The notes beneath the pieces are model-generated. The model was not told the origin of the DNA, did not search any database, and worked only from the letters and a program-made list of their open reading frames with translations. Made by a program: the position numbers and the translations under genes. From assembly GCA_963780865.1 (NCBI GenBank), contig CAWADT010000031.1:1-64000 (forward strand): a DNA stretch of 64,000 nucleotides. The letters run 5' to 3'. Positions 1 to 9,711 of this stretch are shown in pieces. Source of the DNA: FEN-1073 sp963780865. Its GTDB lineage: Bacteria > Chloroflexota > Anaerolineae > Anaerolineales > RBG-16-64-43. Every line of letters starts with the position of its first letter. The first letter of the stretch is position 1.

Positions 1-387
1 AATACGTGGTTTCATAAGCTCCTGGCCTTTGCGATTGGGGCCGCCTTTGCCGGACTGGGCGGCGTGATCTTCGCCTCGCGCAATCAATTTACCGGCCCCG
101 AAGATTACAACCTGATGGTTTCGTTCAACGTCCTCGCATCCGTCATCGTCGGGGGCATGGGCAGCATTCCGGGAGTGATCGGCGGCGCCTTTACCTTGAA
201 AGGTCTGCCTGAGGTGCTGCGCGAATTGGAAAACTACCGGGTCCTGGCTTTCGGCGCTCTTCTGGTCGTGATGATGCTAATCCGGCCGGAAGGATTGCTG
301 CCAACTTCAAGGCGAAAAATGGAGATCAAGGAAATCCACAATCCGGACGAGAAGGAAGCCGGGGGAACATCCGGAGGAACATCCTGA
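1..387 (+). CDS. livM: Branched-chain amino-acid ABC transporter permease, LivM-like (3' part)
   Basis: This is the C-terminal 128 residues of an inner-membrane permease; the reading frame is open from base 1, so the 5' part lies outside the window. The segment carries the LivM-type motif GGMGSIPGVIGGAF (about residues 50-63 of the visible part) and hydrophobic segments on both sides, ending in a charged cytoplasmic tail. LivM pairs with LivH to form the channel that imports leucine, isoleucine, valine or related amides, powered by LivG and LivF, which follow directly. Its TGA stop overlaps the livG start (TGATG), so the genes are translationally coupled. Solute specificity cannot be read from this fragment. 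Confidence 0.9.
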   Translation, partial: NTWFHKLLAFAIGAAFAGLGGVIFASRNQFTGPEDYNLMVSFNVLASVIVGGMGSIPGVIGGAFTLKGLPEVLRELENYRVLAFGALLVVMMLIRPEGLLPTSRRKMEIKEIHNPDEKEAGGTSGGTS

Positions 388-1169
388 TGGATACGATCGC
401 CCTCGAGACCCGCGGTCTGAGCAAACGCTTTGGCGGCCTGATCGCCGTAAATGCCGTCGACCTGGCCATCCCCGAAAAATCCATTTTCAGCGTCATCGGG
501 CCCAATGGAGCTGGAAAAACAACGTTCTACAACTGCATCACGGGTTTCTATGCGCCTGAGGACGGCGAGATCTTATTTTTCAATAAGTCGCTGGTCGGAC
601 TCGCCCCGGACCGGATTGCCCAAATGGGCATTGCCCGCACGTATCAAAATATCCGTTTGTTCGCTAATATGACTGCTCTGGAAAATATATTGATCGGCCA
701 ACACCATTTATTGAAAACCGGCTGGGTCGAAGCCATCCTGCAGACGGCGCGCATGCGGAGGGAAGAAATGGATGCGTTGGGCGAAGCCATGCGCCTGCTG
801 CGTTTCGTCGGTTTGGGGGGTTTGGGAGACCAGGTTGCCCGAAACCTCCCTTACGGCGCGCAGCGCCGGCTGGAAGTGGCCCGGGCCCTCGCGCTCAAGC
901 CCAGAATGCTTCTTCTGGACGAGCCGACCGCGGGCATGAATCCGATGGAAACGATGGAGATGATGCGTTTCATCCAGAATCTCCGCGATGAATTGGAAAT
1001 CACCATTCTGCTGATCGAACACGACATGCGCGTGGTGATGGGAATAAGCGAACAGATTGCCGTTTTGGATTATGGCGTCAAAATCGCGGAAGGGACCCCG
1101 AGCGAGATTCAAGGGAATGCCCAGGTGATCGAAGCCTACCTCGGGCGTGCTGCTGCGGCGGCGGCATAA
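387..1169 (+). CDS. livG: Branched-chain amino-acid ABC transporter ATP-binding protein LivG
   Basis: Cytoplasmic ATPase of 260 residues that energises the LivHM permease. The Walker A motif GPNGAGKTT is at residues 38-46. The family-typical signature region LPYGAQRRLEVARAL (a LivG-style substitute for LSGGQ) is followed by Walker B and D-loop residues in LLLDEPTAGMNP. The ATG overlaps the livM stop by one base and is preceded by GGAGGA at 373-378, which fixes the start. The length matches the LivG family. The C-terminus ends in an alanine run, which is unremarkable. Confidence 0.94.
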   Translation: MDTIALETRGLSKRFGGLIAVNAVDLAIPEKSIFSVIGPNGAGKTTFYNCITGFYAPEDGEILFFNKSLVGLAPDRIAQMGIARTYQNIRLFANMTALENILIGQHHLLKTGWVEAILQTARMRREEMDALGEAMRLLRFVGLGGLGDQVARNLPYGAQRRLEVARALALKPRMLLLDEPTAGMNPMETMEMMRFIQNLRDELEITILLIEHDMRVVMGISEQIAVLDYGVKIAEGTPSEIQGNAQVIEAYLGRAAAAAA

Positions 1170-1191
1170 TCCGGTCCATAGAGGATTTTTT

Positions 1192-1905
<714 letters not shown>

Positions 1906-1907
1906 AC

Positions 1908-1931
1908 TACCGCGCGGCTTGCCGCGCGGTA
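1908..1931. repeat. GC-rich palindromic hairpin behind livF
   Basis: Perfect 11-bp inverted repeat TACCGCGCGGC / GCCGCGCGGTA with a 2-base loop, three bases after the livF stop. A near-identical hairpin follows polX at 55206-55235. It could act as a 3' stability element or a weak terminator; it has no T-tract. Confidence 0.7.
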
Positions 1932-2062
1932 TCAAGCCCCGTCCCGGCTTCGCCGGGCGAGGCCGGGGGAACGCAACCCCCACTTCACAACCATCACCGC
2001 TCCAAATGCAAAACCGAGCGGTGATGTTCCGTGAGGGTTCCCCCCAGGAACATACGCAGTAA

Positions 2063-2109
2063 GCCCCGCACTCTTCGATTAATAAAGAGGAGTGCGGGGC
2101 AAGCCCCGC
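2063..2109. repeat. Nested inverted repeats, intergenic
   Basis: GCCCCGCACTC at 2063-2073 pairs with GAGTGCGGGGC at 2090-2100. A second overlapping hairpin, GCGGGGC-AA-GCCCCGC, follows at 2094-2109. The structure lies between livF and the next terminator. No T-tract follows, so I list it as a repeat, not a terminator. Confidence 0.6.
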
Positions 2110-2160
2110 ATTCTGCAATTTGGCTTTATGAGGAAAGCAGGCAAGCGGCACGGTATTCAT

Positions 2161-2180
2161 TATCCCGCGAGAGCGGGATA
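2161..2180. repeat. Palindrome TATCCCGC-N4-GCGGGATA
   Basis: An 8-bp inverted repeat with loop GAGA. The same arms recur at 48528-48547 with loop TATC, and half-like derivatives occur near 18137 and 55240. It appears to be a dispersed intergenic repeat. Confidence 0.6.
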
Positions 2181-2191
2181 AATCATATCTC

Positions 2192-2228
2192 AAAAAAAAA
2201 CCGTTTTCTGTCTGAAAACGGTTTTTTT
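2192..2228. terminator. Bidirectional rho-independent terminator
   Basis: Stem CCGTTTTC (2201-2208) with GAAAACGG (2214-2221), loop of 5, flanked by an A-run on the left and seven T on the right. It works as a terminator on either strand and closes the liv transcription unit on the plus strand. Confidence 0.85.
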
Positions 2229-2767
2229 GTCACGGTTCGACGTCTGCATCACCGTGGGTTCGAAGCCGCCTTCGGACGAATGGGGATAACTGCGGGGGAA
2301 TGAACTACTACACCCGGAGGAGCGGCCGGGCGGATTTGACCACCGGCGGAATGCAGATGTGTATCCGGGCGGAAAAATGAATTTCCTCTAGAAAACCTCC
2401 AGGGATTCTCTTCGTGACTTGCCCTCACGGCTGTGTTACCCTACAATCCCAGTATCCAAGCAACCGGTTGCCTTCCCGGGAAGTCATGATGACAACGGAT
2501 TTGCAAATCCGGAAACAAGGGATGGCGCAATTTATTCCCATCGCCGAGCGACTGCGGCGGGTCCCCCGCATATTCCAACGCCGGGAGGCTGCGCCAATTT
2601 GCGGCGTGCGATAAGAGCTATGCCCGGCTGGCATCTAGCGACGCTTTCTGGGAGGTCGAACTCTCGGCCTGCGGAAAATGATTCCGTGTTGAGGCGTCTC
2701 GCATAAGCGCTCGATAAAATTGTGGAATATTAATCGCGCCCTTTGCGAAATGGAAGCCATGCCTTCA
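2229..2767. other. Intergenic region without recognisable gene
   Basis: About 540 bases between the terminator and the next ribosome-binding site. The short open frames here (for example 2414-2614) lack a ribosome-binding site and read as low-complexity Arg/Pro-rich peptides on either strand. I see no clear RNA gene. It presumably contains the promoter of the following lipoprotein gene, but no convincing -35/-10 pair stands out. Confidence 0.5.
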
Positions 2768-2777
2768 AGGAGGAAAG

Positions 2778-5213
2778 ATGAATTTACGGAAATGTATCTT
2801 GTCTGGATCGCTCCTGATGATCGCCGCAACCTTTACGGCCTGCGGCGGAAAATCCACGATCGTCTACGGCGGCGGTCCCCCGGCCGTCCATTTCACGGTT
2901 AACACGACGGATGAAACGGACTCCGGCTCCTGCACCGCGGCCCACTGCAGCCTGCGGGAAGCCATCCACGCCGCCAATGCAAGCCCTGGGTTTAATGGGA
3001 TTTATTTTAATATCCCTGGCCCCGGTGTGCATATCATCGAAACCGATACCGGATTCCCGATGATTGCCGATCCGGTCGTGATCGACGCAACCACTCAGCC
3101 GGGCTGGACCGGAACCCCGCTGATCGAACTGCGCTCGAGCGGGGCGCCGAATCTGATGGCGCTCTTGGTTCACGGTGGATCGAGCACGATCGAGGGATTC
3201 TCGATCGTGGGTTTTAATGTCGCGGTGGAAATCACGGGTCAAGGCAACAACTGGGTCATCGGCAATTACATCGGGATCCAACCGGACGGTGTGACGGCGG
3301 AAGGGAATCATTATGCGGTGGATATTTGGTCCGGGGAAAATCATATCGGAGGTCCCCAACCCGGCTATCGCAATTTCATTTCCGGAAATACCTCCGGCGT
3401 GGAAATAAATTGTGGGTCCGACAAAAACCAAATCCAAAATAATTTCATCGGCTTGAACGCGGCCGGAACCGCTGCGGTGGCGAACGCCACCTACGGAATC
3501 CACATCTGTGGAAAATCCAACACCGTCGGCGGTGACGACGCGCTGGCGGGGAACGTAATTTCCGGCAACACCGGAAACGGCGTGGAGATTCAAGCAGGAT
3601 CCGGGGCGGCGTATACCGCCACAGGCAACCAGCTCGTCCACAATAAGATCGGAACGGATGCGATCGGGATGAACGGTTTTGGGAACGGGCAGAGCGGGGT
3701 GTATATCACCGCCGACGGTACGATTCTCTCGGGCAATACCATCTCCGGCAATTTGAATGGAGTTATCGTGGAAGGCCACCAGGGAACGCTTTTCACGGGT
3801 AATTTTATTGGCGTTAATTCCCTCGGATCCGCGTATATCAACAACATCGCATGTGGAATTCTGCTCCATAACGCATCCAATAACTGGATCGGCGGCGGGG
3901 GCGCCGGTGTGGGGAACGTGATTTCGGGCAATGAGAACGCGGGGATCAAGATTGCGGCCGATCCCGGCGCCGCCGCGACGGGCAACGGAATTCAGGGCAA
4001 TAAAATCGGGACCAACGCCGGCGGCACGGCGGGAATCGCCAATCAGGTCGGGATCTATATCACTGGAAACGGCAACACGATCGGCGGCCCGTCGATCGAC
4101 GCGCGCAACCTGATTTCCGGAAACTACGGCGACGGCATTCGCATCTCTGGTTCTTCAAATATCGTTCAGAACAACTACATTGGCACGGACATTGGCGGCA
4201 CAAATCCACTGGGGAACGGATACAACGGCGTTCGTCTGGAGGGCGGCGCCGCCCAGAACAGCATCGGCACGGATACCGCCGGCAATTTCATCGCGTTCAA
4301 CACGGGACCGGGCGTTGTGTTGTTCGATGACGCGGGGACGGGCAACCTGATCCAGGCCAATTCCATCCACGATAACGGCGGTCTGGGCGTTCAGCTGGGA
4401 AACAGCGCCACCCCTCTGGCCAACGATCCGGGGGATGCAGATACCGGCCCCAACCTGTTGCAGAATTACCCGGCCATGATCTCGGCGATTTCGATGTTCA
4501 ACAGCCAGTTCCGCGCCAGCCTGAACGCGGCGCCGGGAACCGCCTATAGGGTGGATTTCTTCACCAACAACGCGTGCGACCCTTCGGGTTACGGGGAAGG
4601 GCAGCGCTGGATTAAAAACGTGTCGGTGACGACAGATGTCAGCGGCAATGCGCTGGCTATCGCCAATTTCCCGAGCACATACTTCTCCACTGGCAACTAC
4701 ATCACTGCGACGGCGACAGATCCTAACGGAAATACTTCGGAATTTTCCAATTGCATTCAGGTGCAGGACGCTACGCCGACACCCAGCATCACGCTTACCC
4801 CGACGATCACCTTGACCCCCACGATCATGGTTCCCTACAAAGCGGGGAAGCCGTTCTTTACGGTGAAGCTTTCCGCCAGCCAGATCTTTTACCGCGGGAC
4901 GGGTTGCGGCGACAAGCAGGAAGTATTCCAGGTTCAAGTGGCGGAACCGGCGAAGGTCGCCAGCGTCGGACTCTTTGTTCGATTGAAGAATAAGGGCGGG
5001 GATGGGATTACGGACTGGAGCGAAGGCCTCAATATGGCCCCGATGGGTTCAGGATGGTACTCCTACAAGCTTTTGTCTGAAAGCATTCCGGGCTTTGTTA
5101 AATACGAAGATGCATGGGTTCAATATCAATTTGTGGCGTACGATAAGAGCAATACCGAGGTGGCAAGAACCGATGTACTCTGGGATGTGGAACTCTTGGC
5201 GTGCCATAAGTAA
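2778..5213 (+). CDS. Secreted CSLREA / parallel beta-helix lipoprotein
   Basis: Predicted extracytoplasmic lipoprotein of 811 residues. A short signal peptide ends in a lipobox-like FTAC, giving lipidated Cys22. The motif CSLREAI at residues 57-63 marks a CSLREA domain. Residues of about 70-540 are a long array of right-handed beta-helix rungs rich in GN.I.GN and NxIG repeats, the fold of pectate-lyase-like surface proteins. A further beta domain is followed by a Thr/Pro linker at about 663-686 and a C-terminal domain of about 100 residues bounded by Cys710 and Cys809. That last domain also occurs in the lipoprotein at 41641-42537. AAGGAGG at 2768-2773 fixes the start. The substrate is unknown; adhesion or polysaccharide binding is a guess from the fold. 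Confidence 0.85.
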   Translation: MNLRKCILSGSLLMIAATFTACGGKSTIVYGGGPPAVHFTVNTTDETDSGSCTAAHCSLREAIHAANASPGFNGIYFNIPGPGVHIIETDTGFPMIADPVVIDATTQPGWTGTPLIELRSSGAPNLMALLVHGGSSTIEGFSIVGFNVAVEITGQGNNWVIGNYIGIQPDGVTAEGNHYAVDIWSGENHIGGPQPGYRNFISGNTSGVEINCGSDKNQIQNNFIGLNAAGTAAVANATYGIHICGKSNTVGGDDALAGNVISGNTGNGVEIQAGSGAAYTATGNQLVHNKIGTDAIGMNGFGNGQSGVYITADGTILSGNTISGNLNGVIVEGHQGTLFTGNFIGVNSLGSAYINNIACGILLHNASNNWIGGGGAGVGNVISGNENAGIKIAADPGAAATGNGIQGNKIGTNAGGTAGIANQVGIYITGNGNTIGGPSIDARNLISGNYGDGIRISGSSNIVQNNYIGTDIGGTNPLGNGYNGVRLEGGAAQNSIGTDTAGNFIAFNTGPGVVLFDDAGTGNLIQANSIHDNGGLGVQLGNSATPLANDPGDADTGPNLLQNYPAMISAISMFNSQFRASLNAAPGTAYRVDFFTNNACDPSGYGEGQRWIKNVSVTTDVSGNALAIANFPSTYFSTGNYITATATDPNGNTSEFSNCIQVQDATPTPSITLTPTITLTPTIMVPYKAGKPFFTVKLSASQIFYRGTGCGDKQEVFQVQVAEPAKVASVGLFVRLKNKGGDGITDWSEGLNMAPMGSGWYSYKLLSESIPGFVKYEDAWVQYQFVAYDKSNTEVARTDVLWDVELLACHK

Positions 5214-5242
5214 CATTTGCAAGGAAACCCAGGCATTGGTGA

Positions 5243-5274
5243 AAGGGACGGAGAGTATTCTCCGTCCCTTTTTT
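5243..5274 (+). terminator. Rho-independent terminator of the CSLREA lipoprotein gene
   Basis: A perfect 12-bp stem, AAGGGACGGAGA (5243-5254) with TCTCCGTCCCTT (5259-5270), loop GTAT, then further T residues. It lies 30 bases after the stop codon. Confidence 0.92.
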
Positions 5275-5313
5275 CTCTTAGAGGTGAATTTCCAAAACAA
5301 GCCTCGGCAAGAA

Positions 5314-5988
5314 TCAGTTGTCGTCGACGAGGTATTGGTCTGTCGCTTTGGATAGATCCGAATAGTATCCGCGGTATTCCGCTGGAAGCAGCGCCGCGAT
5401 CCGGTACATGATCTCCTCCGCGATCCGCTCGCGCACCGCGCGGGTCAGGCGTTCGTCTCCAATCCGCACGTGAAAGGGCGCGCCAACGCGGAAATAAAAG
5501 TCGGTCCGCCGAAACCGCGGCAGATTGCGCCAGAAATTTTCCAGCCCATAGTAGGCCACCGGCCACAACGGCGCGCCGCTATCAAGCGCGAGCACCGCTA
5601 CGCCGGTATGCGCTTTTTGCAGCCGGCCGTCCCCGCTGCGCGTACCTTCCGGCGCGATGGCCAGAATTCGTCCGGAGCGCAGGACTTCGAGCGCGCCGAC
5701 GATCGCCGTCCGGTCGACTGCGCCGCGGCGGATGGGAATCGCGCCGCCCAGGCTGAAGAGAAACCCCAGAGCCGGATTGTCCCAATTTTCGATCTTCGCA
5801 AAACCCGTCACTGGACGGGGTATCAGGTGAGTGTAAAAAACCGGCACGTCCGCGAAATTAACGTGATTGGCCACAATGATCATCGGCCCTTGCTGCGGAA
5901 TCTTCGCCAGTTCCTCGTCATGCACCCGGAAGAGAATCCGGCCGAGGATCCGCATGGGGTAATAGACGGCAATCTGGGCCAGGTTCAT
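5314..5988 (-). CDS. 1-acyl-sn-glycerol-3-phosphate acyltransferase, PlsC family
   Basis: Membrane-associated acyltransferase of about 224 residues that would transfer a fatty acyl chain to lysophosphatidate to make phosphatidate. The catalytic HX4D motif is visible in NHVNFADV, and the second block EGTRS in APEGTRSGDG. I take the ATG at 5988. It follows the stop of the upstream lipid-kinase gene by four bases, has AAAGGA at good spacing and gives the hydrophobic N-terminus MNLAQIAVYYP; a longer reading would run deep into the upstream gene. Coupling to a lipid kinase suggests a phospholipid-remodelling pair. The exact acceptor is not determined by sequence. Confidence 0.88.
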   Translation of the reverse strand: MNLAQIAVYYPMRILGRILFRVHDEELAKIPQQGPMIIVANHVNFADVPVFYTHLIPRPVTGFAKIENWDNPALGFLFSLGGAIPIRRGAVDRTAIVGALEVLRSGRILAIAPEGTRSGDGRLQKAHTGVAVLALDSGAPLWPVAYYGLENFWRNLPRFRRTDFYFRVGAPFHVRIGDERLTRAVRERIAEEIMYRIAALLPAEYRGYYSDLSKATDQYLVDDN

Positions 5989-5992
5989 GAGG

Positions 5993-6922
5993 TCAATCCT
6001 TTCCGCCGCAGACAACCTCGATCGAGCGCGGGAGGATTTCCGCCGCGATCGCCGTCCCTTGGGTGCAAAGGGTTTCTCCGTCGGCGTGCGCCGCGAAGGT
6101 TCCACTCAGCGCATCGACTTCCAGATGCGTCGTGTCAAAAAAACGGATGGCCGGATGTCCGGCTTGACCACCCTGGATAAACCGCGGGATGAGGAAAAAG
6201 ATCCCCAAGCGGCTGACCTGGCCGGCCAGGCAAACAGTGAACAAACCGTCATCAGATTGCGATTGCGGCGCCATGTGGAAGGCGCCTCCCATCCGCCGGC
6301 CGTTCATCACCGAGACCATCAGGCAGGGTTGTTCCAGGACGCCGCCGTCATACCGGATGCGCAACATCGGCGCGCGGTAATAAAGAAAAATCGTTTTCAG
6401 GGCAGCAACAAGGTAACAGGGGAATCCGGAAAGCCAGGTGAGTTTCGCCGCTTCCAGCCCGACCACCGCGTCGAATCCGACCCCGATGCCGTTGCCAAAA
6501 AACCTTCCTTCCGGAAATAATCCTCCCTGAACTTTGCCCACGTCGATCCAACGGCGTTTTCCCGCCGCCAGCACGCGGCAGGAGGAATCCCATCCTTGCG
6601 GAACGCCAATTCCGTCCGCGAAATCATTTCCACGTCCGACGGCGATGATCCCCATTGCCGGCGCGCCCTCGCCGGCATTCCGGGCCAGCATCAGCCCGTT
6701 CAGCACTTCATTCGCTGTTCCATCGCCGCCCATCGCGGCCACCACTCCATATCCTTCCGCCGCCGCGGTGCGCGCAATCGTCACGGCGTGCATCGGTCCT
6801 TCGGTGCACACCAGGTCGAAGGAAATGCCAAGCGTCCGAAGCAGCGCCTCCACCCGGGGAAGGTCGGCTTTCCCTTGCCCATGGCCGGAGATTGGATTTA
6901 CGATGATCTTGTGACGAATCAT
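5993..6922 (-). CDS. Diacylglycerol/lipid kinase family protein (DAGK catalytic domain)
   Basis: About 309 residues. The N-terminus HKIIVNPISGHGQGK and the nucleotide-binding motif GGDGTANEV are diagnostic of the DAGK/YegS/BmrU family, which phosphorylates diacylglycerol or related lipids. The C-terminal half carries the second beta-sandwich domain, ending with the family-typical HADGE segment. I start at ATG 6922 because homologues begin with this strand; upstream codons as far as 7030 have no ribosome-binding site or conservation. It is followed after four bases by the plsC-like gene, so the products likely act in the same lipid pathway (kinase makes phosphatidate or lysophosphatidate, acyltransferase modifies it). 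Confidence 0.88.
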   Translation of the reverse strand: MIRHKIIVNPISGHGQGKADLPRVEALLRTLGISFDLVCTEGPMHAVTIARTAAAEGYGVVAAMGGDGTANEVLNGLMLARNAGEGAPAMGIIAVGRGNDFADGIGVPQGWDSSCRVLAAGKRRWIDVGKVQGGLFPEGRFFGNGIGVGFDAVVGLEAAKLTWLSGFPCYLVAALKTIFLYYRAPMLRIRYDGGVLEQPCLMVSVMNGRRMGGAFHMAPQSQSDDGLFTVCLAGQVSRLGIFFLIPRFIQGGQAGHPAIRFFDTTHLEVDALSGTFAAHADGETLCTQGTAIAAEILPRSIEVVCGGKD

Positions 6923-7085
6923 GGATCGATCTTTTTCACTCCGCGCGGCATTGGGCGCGATAATATCACGGGAAGAATCCTGCGGCAATATATATAACCC
7001 CGATACTCCGGAAAAGTGCCTGGAATTCACGGGAGAAAGGCGGGGTTTTTGGAACAGACGGAACTTTGGATTACAAGTTTGAGTT

Positions 7086-7114
7086 AAAAAAAGTACAACT
7101 CCGGAGAGTTGTAC
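7086..7114 (-). terminator. Rho-independent terminator downstream of tRNA-Asp
   Basis: GTACAACT (7093-7100) pairs with AGTTGTAC (7107-7114). On the minus strand the hairpin is followed by seven T residues (A-run 7086-7092 on the plus strand). It lies just 3' of the tRNA gene. Confidence 0.85.
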
Positions 7115-7120
7115 ATCGTG

Positions 7121-7194
7121 CGGGAGCGACGGGGTTCGAACCCGCGGTCTCGGCCTTGACAGGGCCGCGTGTTAACCAGCTACACCACGCCCCC
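7121..7194 (-). tRNA. tRNA-Asp (anticodon GTC)
   Basis: A complete cloverleaf can be folded. The acceptor GGGGGCG pairs with CGCTCCC (one G-T), the anticodon stem is CGGCC/GGCCG around loop CTGTCAA, the variable loop is AGACC and the T arm has TTCGAAC. The anticodon GTC reads Asp GAC/GAT. The 3' CCA is not encoded, so it must be added after transcription; a CCA-adding-type enzyme is encoded at 28821-30377. Confidence 0.95.
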
Positions 7195-7764
7195 GGTGTG
7201 CGGGCGGAATTTATACCATAGCGGAGGCGATGCGTCAACGGCAGGATGAGCAAGGCAGCGGGCGGGGAGAGGAAAATTCCACGCGAAAGTTGCCCGACGA
7301 CCGGTGGAGGTTGGGCTTTACGGGCGGAGGGAGTTAAGGCAGCGGGGACCGACGAGGCAGGCTGATTTTTACCCGGCGGGCCGGCACCGAGGGCACAGCG
7401 GCGGCCTTCCATCGATGTATCCATCGAATGGCCGACGGGGTTGACAATTGCGACTCTGATTATTGACGGACTCTATTCGAAAGAGTTGCGAAAATCCAGT
7501 CCCTTCAGAGTCCGGGTTCCACCGCTGTCACTCATGGGCGAGAAAAAAGTCCGGTCGGCGTGCAGGATCTGGCCGTTTGCCGAAAAGCTCCGCAATCCCC
7601 GGAATAAAATTACCGCCACACTCCCTCCAACCTGCATGCCGGGAGAGAACCCGGCGATAGCGTTCGCAAACCCGTCGCCTCAACCCCGGTTCCGGAGCCC
7701 GCCGAAAACCGCAATCTCGTTTCCGATATTATAATCAGAGCTATTTCATGAGCAGGAGATAAGG
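7195..7764. other. Intergenic region before nadC
   Basis: About 570 bases with no supportable gene. An open frame at 7441-7734 has no ribosome-binding site and an atypical composition. A TATAAT at 7730-7735 lies 30 bases before nadC and could be its -10 box; the -35 position is poor. The region also holds the minus-strand promoter of tRNA-Asp, which I could not locate confidently. Confidence 0.45.
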
Positions 7765-8619
7765 ATGAATTTTTCCCCCTCGCTGGCGGATGTCCTTCAA
7801 TCGGCGGAACGACTGATCGCTGCGGCGATTGGAGAGGATATCGGAACCGGAGATGCCACCAGCCTCGCCGTAATTCCAAAGGGGATGATGGCCAAAGCTG
7901 TGATTGTCGCCAAAGCGGAAGGAGTCGCGGCCGGGTTGCCGGTGGTCAAGGCAGTGTATGCCAGGGGTGACTCGCAGGTGAAGGTAGCTCCCGTGATCAA
8001 CGACGGAGCGCGCGTGAAGCCCGCCGACGTTCTGGCAAACCTTGAGGGACCGTGCATTTCCATACTTTCATTCGAACGGATTGCGTTGAATTTTCTGCAG
8101 CGTCTCTCCGGAATTGCCACGTGCGCCGCCGCTTTTGTCGAAGCCGTCCAAGGCACGCGGGCCATCATTCTGGATACCCGGAAGACCACTCCGGGTTACC
8201 GCATGCTCGAAAAATACGCCGTGCGAATCGGCGGAGCGCAAAATCACCGGCAAGGGCTGTATGATATGCTGCTGGTGAAAGACAACCATATCCGCGCCGC
8301 TGGATCGATCTCGCTGGCGGTTCGCCGCGCGAGAGAGTGTTATCCCTCGCTTCCACTCGAAGTAGAAGTCACGACCCTGGAGGAGTTGAAGGAAGCCTTA
8401 TCGCTTCCTGTGGATACGATCCAGCTGGACAATATGAATCTCAGCACGATCCGTCAAGCCGTGGCTCTGGTCAATCACCGGGTTCCGCTCGAAGTTTCCG
8501 GCGGTGTGCGGCTGGAGAACATCCGCGATATCGCCGCCACCGGCGTGGATTACATTTCCATCGGAGCACTGACCCATTCAGCTCCGGCGCTGGATATCAG
8601 CCTGGAACTCGTCGGTTGA
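7765..8619 (+). CDS. nadC: Nicotinate-nucleotide pyrophosphorylase (quinolinate phosphoribosyltransferase)
   Basis: Cytoplasmic enzyme of 284 residues. It converts quinolinate and PRPP to nicotinate mononucleotide, CO2 and pyrophosphate, the third step of de novo NAD synthesis. The active-site segment ILDTRKTTPGYR, followed by KYAVRIGGAQNHR and DNHI, is the standard NadC signature. The C-terminal VEVSGG-like strand (VPLEVSGGVRL) and ISIGALTHS are also in place. The start is set by AGGAGATAAGG just upstream. It heads a nadC-nadA-nadB cluster. The frame is intact, unlike the next two genes. Confidence 0.96.
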   Translation: MNFSPSLADVLQSAERLIAAAIGEDIGTGDATSLAVIPKGMMAKAVIVAKAEGVAAGLPVVKAVYARGDSQVKVAPVINDGARVKPADVLANLEGPCISILSFERIALNFLQRLSGIATCAAAFVEAVQGTRAIILDTRKTTPGYRMLEKYAVRIGGAQNHRQGLYDMLLVKDNHIRAAGSISLAVRRARECYPSLPLEVEVTTLEELKEALSLPVDTIQLDNMNLSTIRQAVALVNHRVPLEVSGGVRLENIRDIAATGVDYISIGALTHSAPALDISLELVG

Positions 8620-8644
8620 ATTCTCCGCGCCCGTTGCCCACGCC

Positions 8645-9711
8645 ATGAACGAATCCTCCGCACCGGAACAGCGCATTCTTTCCGCCAAGGAACGCCTCGG
8701 CGGCGAATTACTCATCCTCGGCCATCATTATCAGAAGGATGAGGTGATCCGGTTCGCCGACTTCCGCGGGGATTCACTCCAGCTGGCGCGACTATCCGCC
8801 GAAAATCAAAAAGCAAAATTCATCATCTTCTGCGGCGTGCACTTCATGGCCGAAACGGCGGCGATCCTCGCCGCGCCCGAGCCAAACGGTGTTGTTGCCG
8901 GAGGCGGATGCGCTCTGCCCGCTGGCGGAAAAGGCGGACCGGCTGCTGGTGGAGGATGCCTGGCGGCAATTGGAGGAGTGTCTGTCCCCCGAGCGGGACG
9001 TGATGCCGGTCACCTATATTAATTCCGAGGCGGATCTGAAAGCCTTTTGCGGAACGCACGGCGGATCGGTATGCACCTCCTCCAATGCGCGCGCAAGGTC
9101 CTGGAGTGGGCCCGGCAGCGGCGCCCGCGGACGCTTATTCTTCCCCGATCAGCATTTGGGACGGAATAGCGGCGTCAGGATGGGCATTCCCCCGGAGCGG
9201 ATGCCGCTTTGGGATCCGCGCGAACCCCTGGGCGGCAATGACTGCGAAGCACTCCTGGCTGCGCGAGATCATTCTGTGGAAGGGATGGTGCTACGTCCAC
9301 CAGCGCTTCCTCCCCACTCATATTTTGGAGGCGCGAAAACGATTCCCGGCAGTCCGCATCTGGGTGCATCTGGAATGCACCCAGGAAGTGGTGCGCCTGG
9401 CGGACGATGCGGGGTCCACCACGGATATCCTCCGGATGGTGGACGCCGCCCCGCCGGGGACAAAATGGGCGATCGGCACCGAAGAAAATCTTGTCAATAG
9501 GCTGGCGCGCTCCCATCCCGAACAGGAAATCCACCTGCTCTCGCCTTCTCCCAACAACTGCATTACCATGAACAAGACCACCGTGGAGTCGCTGGCGAAA
9601 GTAACGGACGGACTCCTGCGCGGGGAACTCGTTAACCCGATCCGCGTGCCCGACGCCATTGCCCGCCCGGCGAGCGCGGCGCTGCAAAGGATGCTGGAGG
9701 CAAGCGCATGA
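8645..9711 (+). CDS. nadA: Quinolinate synthase NadA (frameshifted in this sequence)
   Basis: NadA condenses iminoaspartate with dihydroxyacetone phosphate to quinolinate using a [4Fe-4S] cluster. The conserved pieces occur in the right order but in different frames: LILGHHYQ and CGVHFMAETAAIL (from 8645), VLLPEADALCPLA and CTSSNA (frame of 8889), KVLEWARQRRP, PDQHLGRN, then ILWKGWCYVHQRF and WVHLEC to the stop at 9711. The three cluster cysteines (in CGVHF, CTSSN and HLEC) are all retained. Joining them needs shifts near 8888, 9090, 9144 and 9258. Each is explained by surplus bases, for example CCCC for CCC at 9143 and a CG-repeat expansion at 9090. I judge this an assembly error in a functional gene; a decayed pseudogene would show stops and lost motifs. 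Confidence 0.9.

Noticed and set aside
7441..7734. Small open frame before nadC
   Set aside because: No ribosome-binding site, atypical composition and no recognisable domain; it lies in an intergenic region.
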